Origin: Haliea sp. | GTDB lineage: Bacteria; Pseudomonadota; Gammaproteobacteria; Pseudomonadales; Halieaceae | Assembly: GCA_002692965.1 (NCBI GenBank) | Contig: NZNC01000004.1 | Span: 62,001 to 126,000 of the forward strand | Reading direction: 5' to 3' | Length of the DNA: 64,000 nt | Shown here: positions 49,278-59,674 of the stretch, one piece after another | Layout: every line of letters begins with the position of its first letter | Numbering within the stretch: the first letter of the stretch is position 1 | Made by a program: the position numbers and the translations under genes | Notes under the pieces: generated by a model | What the model was told of the DNA's origin: nothing | What the model saw: the letters and a program-made list of their open reading frames with translations, nothing else | Database searches by the model: none

Positions 49278-49679
49278 TCAGTGCTCCTCGCCCGGCTCGT
49301 CCTGGCGCAGGCCGAGCTCGCGGTCCGCCTCCGCGGCACGCTGGATCAAATCCTCCATGTCGCGACCGCGACCCACGCTGGTATCGAAGCGAAAGCCCAG
49401 CTGCGGCACGCTGCGCAGGTTGCTATCCCGGGAGAGCAGGCTGCGCAGAAAGCCCGCAGCGCCATTGAGCGCCTTCGCAGCCTCGCTAGCCTCTTCCGGG
49501 GTATCGCTGCCCAGGCGGGTAAACCAGACCCGCGCGTGGGCGAGGTCACGGCTGACATCGACACCGGTGATGCTGACCATGCCGATGCGCGGATCGCGCA
49601 GCTCCTGCTGGATCAACTGCGCCAGCTCCCGCTGCAGGTAGTCGGCGACCCGTTGGGTACGGCTGAATTCCCTGGCCAT
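49278..49679 (-). CDS. rbfA: Ribosome-binding factor A
   Basis: 133-aa 30S assembly factor. N-terminus REFSRTQRVADYLQRELAQLIQQELRDPRIG (split in fact across two helices) and MVSITGVDVSRDLAHARVWF are diagnostic of RbfA. It begins 13 bp after the infB stop and ends against truB. Confidence 0.96.
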   Translation of the reverse strand: MAREFSRTQRVADYLQRELAQLIQQELRDPRIGMVSITGVDVSRDLAHARVWFTRLGSDTPEEASEAAKALNGAAGFLRSLLSRDSNLRSVPQLGFRFDTSVGRGRDMEDLIQRAAEADRELGLRQDEPGEEH

Positions 49680-49692
49680 GACGGACCCGCCC

Positions 49693-52425
49693 CTACAGGG
49701 TGCGGGCCACCTCCTTCACTTCGTAGACTTCGATCAGGTCACCGACCTTGATATCGTTGTAGTTCTTCACGCCAATACCGCACTCCATGCCGTTGCGGAC
49801 TTCGCTGGCATCGTCCTTGAAGCGACGCAGGGACTCCAGTTCGCCCTGGAAAATCACCACGTTGTCGCGCAGGACACGGATCGGCCTGCTGCGATAGACG
49901 GTGCCTTCGATCACCATACAGCCGGCCACCTGGCCAAACTTGGGCGACCGGAAGACATCGCGCACTTCGGCAATCCCCAGGATCTCCTCGCGCATCTCGG
50001 GCGGCAGCATCCCGGACAGGGCCTGCTTGACGTCGTCGATCAGGTCGTAGATCACGTTGTAGTAGCGCAGGTCGACGCCCTCGCTCTCGACCAGGCGACG
50101 GGCCGCGGCATCGGCGCGCACGTTGAAGCCAAAGACCACTGCCTCGGCGGTCATCGCCAGGGTAATGTCGGTTTCGGTAATACCCCCGACACCACCGGAC
50201 ACCACGTTGACCTGGACTTCCTCGTTGCCCAGTTCCAGCAGCGAGGTCTGAATCGCCTCCAGGGAGCCGCGCACGTCGGCCTTGACCACCACGTTGAGCG
50301 TTTTCTTCTCGCCCGCGGTCATGCTCTCGAACATGTTGTCCAGCTTGGCCGCCTGCTGGCGCTGCAGCCGGGTGGTACGCAGCTTTTCCTGACGGTAGTC
50401 GGCGATTTCCCGCGCACGCTTCTCGTTTTCCACCACGGCGAACTGGTCGCCCGCATCCGGGGTACCGTCGAGGCCGAGAATTTCCACCGGGATACTCGGG
50501 CCGGCCTCATCGATCGGCTTGCCGTTCTCGTCCAGCATGGCGCGCACGCGGCCGGACTGCAGGCCCGCCAGGATAATATCGCCCTGGCGCAAAGTACCGC
50601 TCTGGACCAGCAGCGAAGCCACCGGACCCCGCCCCTTGTCCAGGCGCGACTCGATGACAATACCCTGGGCGGGAACATCGCGGGGCGCTTCCAGCTCGAG
50701 GATTTCCGCCTGCACCAGGACCGCGTCCAGCAGCGCATCAATGCCGTCACCGGTGTGCGCGGACACCGGCACGAACTGCGTATCGCCACCCCATTCCTCG
50801 GGAATCACTTCCTTGGCCGCCAGCTCACTCTTGACCCGGTCGGGATCGGCGCCTTCCTTGTCCATCTTGTTGATCGCCACAATCAGCGGCACACCGGCGG
50901 CGCGGGCGTGCTGCACCGCCTCTTCCGTCTGTGGCATCACACCGTCGTCGGCAGCCACTACCAGGATCACGATGTCGGTGCTCTTGGCACCCCGGGCGCG
51001 CATCGCGGTAAACGCCGCGTGGCCAGGGGTATCCAGGAAGGAAATCATGCCGTGGCCCGTCTCAACGTGGTAGGCCCCGATATGCTGGGTAATCCCGCCC
51101 GCTTCACCAGAAGCAACCTTGGCCTTGCGGATATAGTCCAGCAGGGACGTCTTGCCGTGGTCGACGTGCCCCATCACGGTGACCACGGGCGCGCGCGGCT
51201 CCGGCGTACCCTCGTGCTGAGCCAGGGTTTCCTCGAGCTTCTCCTCCAGGGCATCGGCACTGATCAGCTTGGGCTTGTGGCCCAGTTCTTCCACCACCAG
51301 CACGGCGGTATCCTGGTCGATCATCTGGTTGATGTTGGCCATCACGCCCAGTTTCATCAGTTCCTTGATGACCACACCGGCCTTGACCGACATCTGCTGG
51401 GCCAGGCCACCGACGGAGGTCATGTCCGCCAGCTCGACCTCGTAGACCTTCTTCTCGGTAGGCATCTCGAATCCATGTTTGCTGTGCTCGGCATGGGCGG
51501 CCTTGCCCTTGCGGCGACCACCGCGGCGGCGCGCCATCCCGGACTCCGCTGCTTCCAGGTCGGAAAGGGACAGGTTGTGGCCGCGCTGCTTGCCGCGCCC
51601 GCCGGGCATGCTGCGATCCAGGCGACCGCGGCCCGCCTTTTTGCGCTGCTCGTCGTTCTGCACCGGGGCCGGCGCTTCGTGCAGCCGCTTGGGCTTGCGC
51701 GCTTCAGCCGCTTTCTCGCGCTCCACCTTGGCGGCGGCTTCCGCGCGGACACGCTCTTCTTCCGCTTTCTTGGCCTCCAGGGCAGCCTTGCGCGCCTCGG
51801 CCTCTTCGGCTTCGCGCTGCATGCGACGCAGGGCGGCGCGCTGGCGAAGCACTTCGGGATCGAGGTTCTTGAGCTTTTCCTCTTCTTCCTCTTTCTGGCG
51901 CTGGCGCTCGCGCTCCTCGGCGGCTGCCGCGGCCGCGGCCGCGGCTTCCTCGGCGGCCTTGCGGGCCTCCTCGGCCTCCGCCTGGGCCTTCACTTCCGCC
52001 TCCTGACGCGCCCGCTCCTCGGCTGCCTGCTGCTCGGCCAGCTGGCGAGCTGCAGCCTCGTCGGCTTCGCTTGCCTGGGGTGCTTCTGTCGCGGCCACGG
52101 CCTCTTCCGCCTGACCAGCTTCCGCATCGCGCTTGACGTAGGTGCGCTTCTTGCGCACCTCGACGTTGACCGTCTTGCGGCCCTGGGCACCGGAGGTTCG
52201 CAGGGTGCTGATGGTCTTGCGCTTCAGGGTAATGCGCTTGGGCGCAGCGTCGGACGCCTCGCCGTGGCTGCGCTTGAGGTAGGCCAGCAGCGTCTGCTTG
52301 TCCTCTTCGGATACCACTTCACCGGCAGCGGCATGGGGCAGACCCGCGTCCTTCATCTGCGCCAGCAGACGGTCCACGGATGCTCCCACTGTCTCTGCCA
52401 GTTGCTGTACTGTCACCTGCGCCAT
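49693..52425 (-). CDS. infB: Translation initiation factor IF-2
   Basis: 910-aa GTPase that brings initiator tRNA to the 30S subunit. N-terminal IF2N modules ([20 protein letters not shown]...), a long charged Glu/Ala/Arg-rich linker (about residues 95-290), then the G domain: G1 GHVDHGKTS (about 418-426), G3 DTPGH, G4 NKMD. C-terminal domains II-IV. RBS AAGGAGAAG. In the classic nusA-infB operon next to the initiator tRNA it serves. Confidence 0.98.
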   Translation of the reverse strand: MAQVTVQQLAETVGASVDRLLAQMKDAGLPHAAAGEVVSEEDKQTLLAYLKRSHGEASDAAPKRITLKRKTISTLRTSGAQGRKTVNVEVRKKRTYVKRDAEAGQAEEAVAATEAPQASEADEAAARQLAEQQAAEERARQEAEVKAQAEAEEARKAAEEAAAAAAAAAEERERQRQKEEEEEKLKNLDPEVLRQRAALRRMQREAEEAEARKAALEAKKAEEERVRAEAAAKVEREKAAEARKPKRLHEAPAPVQNDEQRKKAGRGRLDRSMPGGRGKQRGHNLSLSDLEAAESGMARRRGGRRKGKAAHAEHSKHGFEMPTEKKVYEVELADMTSVGGLAQQMSVKAGVVIKELMKLGVMANINQMIDQDTAVLVVEELGHKPKLISADALEEKLEETLAQHEGTPEPRAPVVTVMGHVDHGKTSLLDYIRKAKVASGEAGGITQHIGAYHVETGHGMISFLDTPGHAAFTAMRARGAKSTDIVILVVAADDGVMPQTEEAVQHARAAGVPLIVAINKMDKEGADPDRVKSELAAKEVIPEEWGGDTQFVPVSAHTGDGIDALLDAVLVQAEILELEAPRDVPAQGIVIESRLDKGRGPVASLLVQSGTLRQGDIILAGLQSGRVRAMLDENGKPIDEAGPSIPVEILGLDGTPDAGDQFAVVENEKRAREIADYRQEKLRTTRLQRQQAAKLDNMFESMTAGEKKTLNVVVKADVRGSLEAIQTSLLELGNEEVQVNVVSGGVGGITETDITLAMTAEAVVFGFNVRADAAARRLVESEGVDLRYYNVIYDLIDDVKQALSGMLPPEMREEILGIAEVRDVFRSPKFGQVAGCMVIEGTVYRSRPIRVLRDNVVIFQGELESLRRFKDDASEVRNGMECGIGVKNYNDIKVGDLIEVYEVKEVARTL

Positions 52426-52478
52426 GCACTCTTCTCCTTGATCCCTTTCTGCCCTGCGTTGCGATCGATGGTAGCGGC

Positions 52479-53972
52479 TTATTCCGCTTCCTCGGCAAAC
52501 CAGGGGGCGCGCGCGGTCATGATCAGCTCGGCTGCGCGCTCTTCAGTCATGTCGGGAATATCCAGCAGCTCTTCCACACTCTGCTCCGCCAGATCTTCCA
52601 TGGTGATGATGCCGCGGCTGGCCAGCAAAAAAGCCAGGTGGCGATCCATCCCGTCCATTTCCAGCAGATCCTGCGCCGGCTCGTTGGCATCCAGCTGTTC
52701 CTCGGAGGCGATCGCCTGCGTCAGCAGGGCGTCCTTGGCTCGCGCCCGCAGCTCCTCGGCGATGTCGGCATCGAAGCCTTCGATGCTCATCATCTCGTCG
52801 AGGGGTACGTAGGCCACTTCCTCCAGGGTGGTGAAACCCTCTTCCACAAGAATCTCGGCCACTTCCTCGTCAATATCCAGGCTCTGCATGAACAGCTGAA
52901 TGACCTGGCCGGCTTCCGCCTCGTGGCGTTCCGCGGCCTCTTCCGTGCTCATCACGTTGATGGTCCAGCCGGTCAGCTCGCTGGCCAGGCGCACATTCTG
53001 ACCGGCGCGGCCGATGGCCTGGGCCAGGTTGTCTGCCGCCACAGCAACTTCCATGGTGTTGCTGTCCTCGTCCATGACAATGGACTCGACCTCGGCGGGC
53101 GACATGGCGTTGATCACCAGTTGCGCTGGATTGTCGTCCCACAGAATGATGTCGACGCGCTCGTTGTCCAGCTCGTTGGACACTGCCTGGACACGCGACC
53201 CGCGCATGCCGACGCAGGCGCCGACCGGGTCGATGCGCTGGTCATTGGTCTTGACCGCAATTTTGGCCCGGGAGCCCGGGTCGCGAGCCGCGGCGCGAAT
53301 CTGGATCACACCCTCGGCGATCTCCGGCACTTCGATACGGAACAACTCGATCAGCATTTCCGAGCAGGAGCGGCTGAGGAGCAGCTGGGGCCCGCGGGTC
53401 TCGCTGCTGATATCCTTGAGGATCGCCCGCACGCGGTCGTTGATGCGGAAGGTCTCGCGACCGACCAGCTGATCGCGGGGCAACAGGCCTTCCGCATTGT
53501 TGCCGAGGTCGACAATGATGTTGTCCCGGGTGACTTTCTTGACCGAGCCGGACACCAGTTCGCCGACCCGGTGGCGGTACTGTTCCACCACCTGCGCTCG
53601 CTCGGCATCGCGCACACGCTGCACGATCACCTGCTTGGCGGTCTGGGCGGCGATACGGCCGAAGCCGACGTTCTCGACCACTTCCTCGTGGACGTCGCCC
53701 GGCTTCAGGGACGGGTCCTTCTCCGCGGCTTCCTCGGTGGTCAGCTCCGTGCCCAGCAGAGCCAGCTGGTCGTCGGGTACCACCAGCCAGCGGCGCACGG
53801 TCACGTAGTCGCCGGTCTTGCGGTCGATGGTCACGTGAATGTCGGCGTCCTCGTCGTAGCGCTTCTTGGTCGCCGTGGCCAGTGCCAGCTCGATCGCCTC
53901 GAAGATGATGTCCTCGGACACCCCCTTCTCGTTCGAGACGGCTTCCGCCACCATCAGGATTTCCTTTGTCAT
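52479..53972 (-). CDS. nusA: Transcription termination/antitermination factor NusA
   Basis: 497 aa: N-terminal RNAP-binding domain ([17 protein letters not shown]), S1 domain (about 135-200, [21 protein letters not shown]), two KH domains (about 205-345, with [14 protein letters not shown] and [13 protein letters not shown]), and two C-terminal acidic repeats as in E. coli. I chose ATG 53972; the longer frame begins 36 nt upstream without an RBS. Between rimP and infB, as is standard. Confidence 0.97.
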   Translation of the reverse strand: MTKEILMVAEAVSNEKGVSEDIIFEAIELALATATKKRYDEDADIHVTIDRKTGDYVTVRRWLVVPDDQLALLGTELTTEEAAEKDPSLKPGDVHEEVVENVGFGRIAAQTAKQVIVQRVRDAERAQVVEQYRHRVGELVSGSVKKVTRDNIIVDLGNNAEGLLPRDQLVGRETFRINDRVRAILKDISSETRGPQLLLSRSCSEMLIELFRIEVPEIAEGVIQIRAAARDPGSRAKIAVKTNDQRIDPVGACVGMRGSRVQAVSNELDNERVDIILWDDNPAQLVINAMSPAEVESIVMDEDSNTMEVAVAADNLAQAIGRAGQNVRLASELTGWTINVMSTEEAAERHEAEAGQVIQLFMQSLDIDEEVAEILVEEGFTTLEEVAYVPLDEMMSIEGFDADIAEELRARAKDALLTQAIASEEQLDANEPAQDLLEMDGMDRHLAFLLASRGIITMEDLAEQSVEELLDIPDMTEERAAELIMTARAPWFAEEAE

Positions 53973-54000
53973 GTCTCGCCTCGCCAGTTCACTGACCGCA

Positions 54001-54456
54001 TCAATCAATGCGGGGATACACGCGCGCCTTCTCTATCGCGCCGCCGGGCAGCAAGTACTCGTGGTCATCCACCTGCACCACGACGTCCTCGCCTTCGATA
54101 CCCTTCAATTCGCCCTTGAAATTGCGCCGCCCCTCGAAGGGCCTGCGCAGCCGCACTTCCAGCAGCTCACCGACATAGGCCGGGTATTGCTCCAGCCGGA
54201 ACAGCAGGCGGTCAACGCCCGGCGAAGACACCTCCAGGGTGTACTCGCCGGCAATCGGGTCCTCGACATCCAGAACCCCGCTTACCTGCTCGCTGACACG
54301 GGCACAGTCGTCCACGGTGACACCTTTTTCAGCGTCTATATAAAGACGCAGTACGCTGTGCTTGCCCTGGGACAAAAACTCCACCCCCCAGAGCTGGTAA
54401 CCCAGCGCGGTCACCGATGGCTCCAGCAGCGTCTGCAGTTCCTCTTGTCTGGCCAC
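54001..54456 (-). CDS. rimP: Ribosome maturation factor RimP
   Basis: 151-aa 30S maturation factor. [13 protein letters not shown] is its best signature. The start is GTG 54456 ([15 protein letters not shown]), matching E. coli RimP length (150 aa). The longest frame runs back through the terminator and the tRNA gene to 54678 and cannot be real. First protein of the rimP-nusA-infB operon. Confidence 0.95.
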   Translation of the reverse strand: MARQEELQTLLEPSVTALGYQLWGVEFLSQGKHSVLRLYIDAEKGVTVDDCARVSEQVSGVLDVEDPIAGEYTLEVSSPGVDRLLFRLEQYPAYVGELLEVRLRRPFEGRRNFKGELKGIEGEDVVVQVDDHEYLLPGGAIEKARVYPRID

Positions 54457-54500
54457 TACCGACACCCCCGTCGCCCTGCCGAACTTTTTCCGCACAAACG

Positions 54501-54524
54501 AAAAAGCCCCTGAAAGGGGCTTTG
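54501..54524 (-). terminator. Terminator after initiator tRNA gene
   Basis: Minus strand AAAGCCCC-TTTC-AGGGGCTTTTT: a stem of about 8 bp followed by T5, 40 bp past the tRNA 3' end and 45 bp before the rimP start. It would cut tRNA transcripts from the rimP operon unless read through. Confidence 0.82.
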
Positions 54525-54563
54525 ACGAAACGTGTCGCAATCTAGGAGCGGGCGACACGTAAT

Positions 54564-54640
<77 letters not shown>

Positions 54641-54716
54641 TCAAAACAGTCTCCGGTGAAGGCCCCTTGGCACTTCACACCCGGGTTCTTTAAGACCCCC
54701 GGTCGAGAGGCTGTGC

Positions 54717-54745
54717 ATTATAGGGAGGCGACCCCCAGTGGTCAA
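54717..54745 (-). promoter_or_regulatory. Strong sigma-70 promoter for the initiator tRNA (and rimP operon)
   Basis: Minus strand TTGACC (54745-54740), 17-bp spacer, perfect TATAAT (54722-54717), about 75 bp before the tRNA 5' end and just after the hppD stop. Confidence 0.8.
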
Positions 54746-54765
54746 CCGCTCCCGGAAAAATTTCC

Positions 54766-55854
54766 TCAGGAGGTGCTTTTCTCCGCCTCCCCGAGCACGC
54801 CCCGCGCCATCTGGTCCCGCTCGATGGACTCGAACAGGGCCTTGAAGTTCCCCTCGCCGAAGCCCTCGTCATCCTTGCGCTGGATAAACTCGAAGAACAC
54901 GGGTCCCAGGAGGTTGGCGGAAAAAATCTGCAACAGTAAGCGCGGCGCCCCACCCTCCGTAGTACCGTCGAGGAGAATGCCCCGCCGACGCAGTTCGTCC
55001 ACCGGCTCGCCGTGGCCCGGCAATCGCTCCTCCAGCATATCGTAGTAGGTGTCAGGGGGCGGCGGCATGAAGCGCAGGCCCGCCGCCTTGAGCCGGTCGT
55101 AGCAGGCGAGGATGTCGTCACAGGCGAAGGCGATATGTTGAATACCCTCACCGTTATAGGCCATGAGAAACTCCTCGATCTGGCCACCGCCGCGAGCCTC
55201 TTCGTTGAGCGGGATACGGATCTTGCCGTCCGGGGCCGTCATCGCCTTGGACAGCAGCCCGGTGTATTCGCCCTTGATATCGAAGTAGCGGATTTCCCGG
55301 AAATTGAACAGCTCTTCGTAATATTTGGCCCAGTAGTCCATTCGCCCCCGGTAGACATTGTGAGTCAGGTGATCCAGCGTGTGGAAACCGAAGCCGGGCG
55401 GGCGGCGCTCGACGCCGTCCAGCCAGTGAAAATCGATGTCGTAGATGCTCCAGCCCTCGGCGTAGCGGTCGATCAAGTACAGTGTCGCCCCCCCGATGCC
55501 CTTGATCGCCGGCAGGCGCAACTCCATCGGGCCGGTCTCGACATGGACCGGCTGGGCACCCCGCTCCAGGGCGCGCCGGTAGGCCCGGGTAGCATCCCGG
55601 ACGCGGAAAGCCATGCCACAGGCAGAAGGGCCGTGCTCCCGGGCGTAGTACCAGGCGTGACTGCGCGGCTCGTAGTTGGTGACGAAATTGATGTCACCTT
55701 GTCGCCACAGTTCGACGGCCTTGGTCCGGTGGCGTGCCACACGGGTAAAGCCCATGGATTCGAAAACCGGCTCCAGCATGCCCTTCTCCGGCGCGGTGAA
55801 CTCGACGAACTCGAAGCCGTCCAGCCCCATGGGATTGTCAAACAGATCTGTCAT
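54766..55854 (-). CDS. hppD: 4-hydroxyphenylpyruvate dioxygenase
   Basis: Converts 4-hydroxyphenylpyruvate to homogentisate in tyrosine catabolism. 362 aa; iron ligands His162 ([12 protein letters not shown]), His240 (GIQHIAF) and Glu322 (FFEFIQRK) match Pseudomonas HPPD (161, 240, 322). GGAGG precedes ATG 55854; the frame upstream to 55911 overlaps the operator and is not used. Functionally joins the aromatic amino acid hydroxylase at 18-20 kb, although 35 kb away. No homogentisate dioxygenase in the window. Confidence 0.97.
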   Translation of the reverse strand: MTDLFDNPMGLDGFEFVEFTAPEKGMLEPVFESMGFTRVARHRTKAVELWRQGDINFVTNYEPRSHAWYYAREHGPSACGMAFRVRDATRAYRRALERGAQPVHVETGPMELRLPAIKGIGGATLYLIDRYAEGWSIYDIDFHWLDGVERRPPGFGFHTLDHLTHNVYRGRMDYWAKYYEELFNFREIRYFDIKGEYTGLLSKAMTAPDGKIRIPLNEEARGGGQIEEFLMAYNGEGIQHIAFACDDILACYDRLKAAGLRFMPPPPDTYYDMLEERLPGHGEPVDELRRRGILLDGTTEGGAPRLLLQIFSANLLGPVFFEFIQRKDDEGFGEGNFKALFESIERDQMARGVLGEAEKSTS

Positions 55855-55893
55855 CGGCCTGCCTCCCGGGCACCGCCTGGTGTGGAGGCCCGA

Positions 55894-55938
55894 AGTATAG
55901 TTGCCGGCCAAACTGGTTGCAAATGTAACCAGTTTGGC
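55894..55938 (-). promoter_or_regulatory. hppD promoter overlapped by a 32-bp palindromic operator
   Basis: Minus strand TTGCAA (55922-55917), 17-bp spacer, TATACT (55899-55894). The perfect 12-bp inverted repeat GCCAAACTGGTT (55907-55918) / AACCAGTTTGGC (55927-55938), with an 8-bp centre GCAAATGT, covers the -35 box. The centre itself keeps partial symmetry. A regulator bound here would exclude or contact RNA polymerase. Confidence 0.75.
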
Positions 55939-56074
55939 AAGACCCTTTCCCCGGCATCAGTCCGGTTGGACTATCCGCACCACCAGAGATGCTTCTGCCC
56001 CACTCGCTGGCCGCCAAGCAGGCCCTGGGTCATACTCGCGACTGGTTGATAACAACGACTCTGGAATACCTGTC

Positions 56075-57880
56075 ATGCCCAACGGTTACCGCGCCCTACT
56101 CGCCCCCCTTTGCGCCCTGCTCGTCAGCACCAGTCACGCCACCGCTGCCGGTTCGCGAGCCTGGTTCGGCGAACTTCACGTGCACACCATGAACTCCCCC
56201 GATGCCTTCATGCTGAACGTGCGCACCTCCCCCGACGACGCCTATCGCTTTGCCCTGGGGGAAGCCATCGAGCATGTCAGTGGCGTTGAAATCCAGCTGC
56301 GGGAGCCACTGGACTTTGTCGCCATCACCGATCACTCCGAATACATGGGTATCCTGCCGCGCCTGTTCGACGAAAACAGCGAGCTGTCCGAGCTGGAACT
56401 GGCCGGCCGCCTGGCCGCCAATGACCCCGAGGAACGCCAGCACGCCCTGCTGGAAGTTCTGATGTCCATGGGCGACAACCGGCCCCTGGAGGCGCTGGTC
56501 GACCCCGACCTGCGCCACAGCATCTGGCAGAATTATGTCCGCCTGGCGGAGCAATACTACCGGCCGGGAGAGTTCACCACCCTGGTGGGCTATGAATGGA
56601 CCTCATCCGGTGGCATGGAAGAGATCAACCTGCACCGGAACGTGATCTTTCGCAGCGAAAAGGTCCCGGCGCAACCTTTCTCCAGTTTCGATAGCCCGGA
56701 CCCCCGCAAGCTCTGGGAATGGCTGGATGCCCAGCGCGACGCGGGCATCGAGGCGCTGGCCATTTCCCACAACTCCAACCTCAGCAACGGTTTGATGTTC
56801 CCGGCGGAAAAAGCTTTCGACGGCAAGCCCATTGATGCCGAGTACGCCGAGTTGCGCCAGCGCAATGAACCCCTGGTGGAAATCGCCCAGATCAAGGGCA
56901 CCTCGGAGAGTCACCCACTGCTGTCACCCAACGACGAATGGGCGGGCTTTGAATTGCTGGAAGACCTGCTCGGCGGCCAGGGCACCATCGGCGAGCCCAA
57001 GGGCAGCTACGCCCGCGACGCCTGGCTCACAGGCCTGCAGATGGAAGAAACCCGGGGCTTCAACCCCTACCGTTTCGGCGTGATTGCCGCCAGCGACAGT
57101 CACAACTCCGGCTCCCAGGTCGAGGAAGACAACTACCACGGCAAGATCGGCAGCGCCGACGGCACCCCGGAAACTCGCCGCGGTGGCAGCTTTATCAACA
57201 CGCACCACATCCGCTACAGCTCCTCCGGCCTGGCCGGTGTCTGGGCCCCGGAAAACACCCGGGAGCAGGTCTATGACGCGCTGGCCCGGCGGGAGGTCTT
57301 CGGCACCAGCGGCCCGAGGATCCAGGTGCGTTTCTTCGCCGGGCCGGGCTGGCCGGAAGACATTCTGGAGCAGCACGACTGGGTCGAACAGGGTTACGCC
57401 GGCGGCGTACCCATGGGCGGCGACCTGAGCGCGGCCGATGTCGCCGAGGGCGGCCCGGAATTCCTGCTCTGGGCGGTCAAGGACGCCTCGAGTGCCTGGC
57501 TGCAGCGCCTGCAGGTGGTCAAGGGCTGGGTCGAGGATGGCGAAACCCGGGAGCAGGTCTACGACGTCGCCTGTGCCGACGGCCTGAGCCCGGACCCGCA
57601 GACCCACCGCTGCCCCGACAACGGCGCCACGGTGGACCTGAAGACCTGTGACTTCGATCGCCACCGCGGCGACGGCCAGCTGGCGACGCGCTGGCGCGAC
57701 CCGGCATTCAACCCGGATCAGCGCGCCTTCTATTATGTGCGCGTGCTGGAAAACCCTACCTGCCGCTGGAGTACCTGGGACAGCCTGCGCACCGGCCTGC
57801 CGCTGCCGGAGGACGTACCGCCGACACTGCAGGAGCGTGCCTGGAGTTCACCCATCTGGTATCGGCCGGAAGAAAGCTGA
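56075..57880 (+). CDS. Exported DUF3604 protein (PHP-like metal hydrolase fold)
   Basis: 601 aa with a signal peptide (hydrophobic from residue 6 to 22, ALLAPLCALLVST; cleavage near ATAAG). The motifs resemble the PHP superfamily: GELHVHT (His35, His37), ITDHSEY, ISHNSNLSNG, ASDSHNSGS. The region after about residue 420 carries several cysteines (VACADG, HRCPDN, KTCDF, NPTC). I chose ATG 56075; the longest frame extends to 55901 inside the operator. Function unknown; a periplasmic metal-dependent hydrolase is the inference. Paralogue at 61920-63791. Confidence 0.85.
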   Translation: MPNGYRALLAPLCALLVSTSHATAAGSRAWFGELHVHTMNSPDAFMLNVRTSPDDAYRFALGEAIEHVSGVEIQLREPLDFVAITDHSEYMGILPRLFDENSELSELELAGRLAANDPEERQHALLEVLMSMGDNRPLEALVDPDLRHSIWQNYVRLAEQYYRPGEFTTLVGYEWTSSGGMEEINLHRNVIFRSEKVPAQPFSSFDSPDPRKLWEWLDAQRDAGIEALAISHNSNLSNGLMFPAEKAFDGKPIDAEYAELRQRNEPLVEIAQIKGTSESHPLLSPNDEWAGFELLEDLLGGQGTIGEPKGSYARDAWLTGLQMEETRGFNPYRFGVIAASDSHNSGSQVEEDNYHGKIGSADGTPETRRGGSFINTHHIRYSSSGLAGVWAPENTREQVYDALARREVFGTSGPRIQVRFFAGPGWPEDILEQHDWVEQGYAGGVPMGGDLSAADVAEGGPEFLLWAVKDASSAWLQRLQVVKGWVEDGETREQVYDVACADGLSPDPQTHRCPDNGATVDLKTCDFDRHRGDGQLATRWRDPAFNPDQRAFYYVRVLENPTCRWSTWDSLRTGLPLPEDVPPTLQERAWSSPIWYRPEES

Positions 57881-57913
57881 GCAGCTGGCAGGACTGAGCA
57901 GCCCGGAAACGGC

Positions 57914-57932
57914 GGCCCCGCGAACGCGGGGC
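57914..57932. terminator. Hairpin between convergent genes
   Basis: GCCCCGC-GAAC-GCGGGGC, a 7-bp perfect stem with a tetraloop, midway between the convergent DUF3604 and D-aminoacylase genes. There is no long T-run, so it is a weak terminator candidate for both strands. Confidence 0.45.
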
Positions 57933-57949
57933 GCGCCGGAGCTTTCACC

Positions 57950-59674
57950 TCAGGCGGTCGGCGCCGCCTGCTGCCCGCGCACCAGACGCCCCGGCAGAGC
58001 CCCGGTGGCCTCGCCCTCGCGATAGACCGCAACGCCATTGACGAGGGTGGCTACATAGCCCTCTGCACGCTGCACCAACCGGCGGCCCTGGCCAGGCAAG
58101 TCGTAGGTAATTTCCGGCGCGTGCAGGGCCAAACGGTCGAAGTCGATCAGGTTGATATCCGCCCGGTAGCCCGGGGCCAGCAGGCCGCGATCTTCCAGCC
58201 CCATGGTCAGAGCCGTTGCGCGACTGAGCCGGTGAATCAGCTCGGGCAGGGGCAGTTTCCCCTCGGCGCGGTCGCGGCCCCAGTGAGTCAGGGCGAAGGT
58301 GGAATAACTGCCGTCACAAATGGTGGCCGCGTGGGCCCCCCCATCCCCCAGACCGGGAAGCACATCCGGGTGTCGCAGGATCTCGCCCACCGCGTCCAGG
58401 CTGCCATCGGCGTAGTTGGCCATGGCCAGGTAGAGTACGGTGCCGCGCTCCCCCTCGACCATCAGGTCGTAGGCCATTTCCTCCGGTGATACGCCTCGGG
58501 CCTGAGCCCGGCCTGCAATACTCTGCTCCCAGGGTTGCTCGTAATTGGGCGGATCCCCCAGCAGGAACATGTGGTCGAAGTCGCGCACCATGCGGCCCAG
58601 CACCAGGGCCGGATCCGGGTCCATCGGCTCGGCCAGGATGCGTTCGCGCCGCGCAGGGTCACGCAGGGCCTGCAGCCGCTCGGCCAAGGGCAAGTCCGCC
58701 ACCTCCCGGTAGCCCGCGGTGGTATAGAAGGGGTTCAGGGTCAGCTCCACCCCAAGCATCATGCCGATGGCCCGCGGCATGACCTGGCCCTTGACTGTGG
58801 CTCCCGCCGCGTTCGCGGCCTCCAGGTCTTTCAGCAACTGGGGCCAGATGTGCGGGCCGGTATTGCCGGTGCCGATGGAGAAGGTCAGGGGGCGACCCGC
58901 AGCCTCCGCCAGCTGGCGCAGCACGCTGACATCCTTGCCCGGCAGGTGGATGTCCTCGACAATCTGGAACACACCCTTGCCCTTGCGGCGCAAGGTCTTT
59001 GCCAGCGCCAGCAGTTCCTCGTTGCTGGCCTCCAGCGTGGGAATCGGCTTGCCGTCGCTGGAGCGGTGGAACAGGGTGCGCGAGGTGGCAATCCCCATGG
59101 CGCCAGCATCTAGCGCTTCCTCCAGCAGCTCGCACATGCGCTGTATATCCTCTTCTGTGGCGGGCTCGCGGTTGGCACCGCGCTCACCCATCACATAAAC
59201 CCGCAGCGCCGCATGGGGCAGATAGCCTCCCACATCCATGTCGTACTCGCGAGAGGCAATCAGATCCAGGTATTCGGGAAAGCTTTCCCAGGTCCAGGGG
59301 AGGCCCTCCGCCAGCACCGGGTAGGGGATGTCTTCGACCCCATCCATCAGGCGAATCAGGGTATCGTGATCAGCTTCGCGACAGGGCGCGAAACCGACAC
59401 CGCAATTACCCATGATCGCGGTTGTCACCCCGTGGCAGGAGGACGGCCGCAAGCGGTTCTCCCAGGTAACGTGGCCATCGTAGTGGGTATGCACGTCGAC
59501 AAAGCCCGGTGTGACAAGTAACCCGCGGGCATCGATCTCTTCACGTCCCGGCCCGAGGTTCCCGCCGACCGCAGCGACGATGCCATCGCTTATCGCCAGA
59601 TCGCACACCCGGCCTTCATTACCCGTGCCATCGAGCAGCGTGCCGCCGCGAATCACCAGATCGTAGTCGCTCAT
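57950..59674 (-). CDS. D-aminoacylase / N-acyl-D-amino-acid deacylase family amidohydrolase
   Basis: 574-aa metal-dependent amidohydrolase (COG3653 type). N-terminal GGTLLDGTGNEG and the metal pair in VDVHTHYDGHV, then GNCGVGFAPC, where the cysteine is a D-aminoacylase metal ligand; GLGDGGAHAA toward the C-terminus holds the catalytic aspartate. Relatives hydrolyse N-acyl-D-amino acids, dihydropyrimidine-like rings or are uncharacterised. The start ATG 59674 overlaps the TauD-like gene stop by 4 bp, so both are one operon. No signal peptide. Confidence 0.87.
   Translation of the reverse strand: MSDYDLVIRGGTLLDGTGNEGRVCDLAISDGIVAAVGGNLGPGREEIDARGLLVTPGFVDVHTHYDGHVTWENRLRPSSCHGVTTAIMGNCGVGFAPCREADHDTLIRLMDGVEDIPYPVLAEGLPWTWESFPEYLDLIASREYDMDVGGYLPHAALRVYVMGERGANREPATEEDIQRMCELLEEALDAGAMGIATSRTLFHRSSDGKPIPTLEASNEELLALAKTLRRKGKGVFQIVEDIHLPGKDVSVLRQLAEAAGRPLTFSIGTGNTGPHIWPQLLKDLEAANAAGATVKGQVMPRAIGMMLGVELTLNPFYTTAGYREVADLPLAERLQALRDPARRERILAEPMDPDPALVLGRMVRDFDHMFLLGDPPNYEQPWEQSIAGRAQARGVSPEEMAYDLMVEGERGTVLYLAMANYADGSLDAVGEILRHPDVLPGLGDGGAHAATICDGSYSTFALTHWGRDRAEGKLPLPELIHRLSRATALTMGLEDRGLLAPGYRADINLIDFDRLALHAPEITYDLPGQGRRLVQRAEGYVATLVNGVAVYREGEATGALPGRLVRGQQAAPTA

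Noticed and set aside
49678-52812. 1044-aa plus-strand open frame opposite infB
   Set aside because: It lies antisense to a clear infB gene, has no recognisable domain and is an artefact of high G+C codon use.
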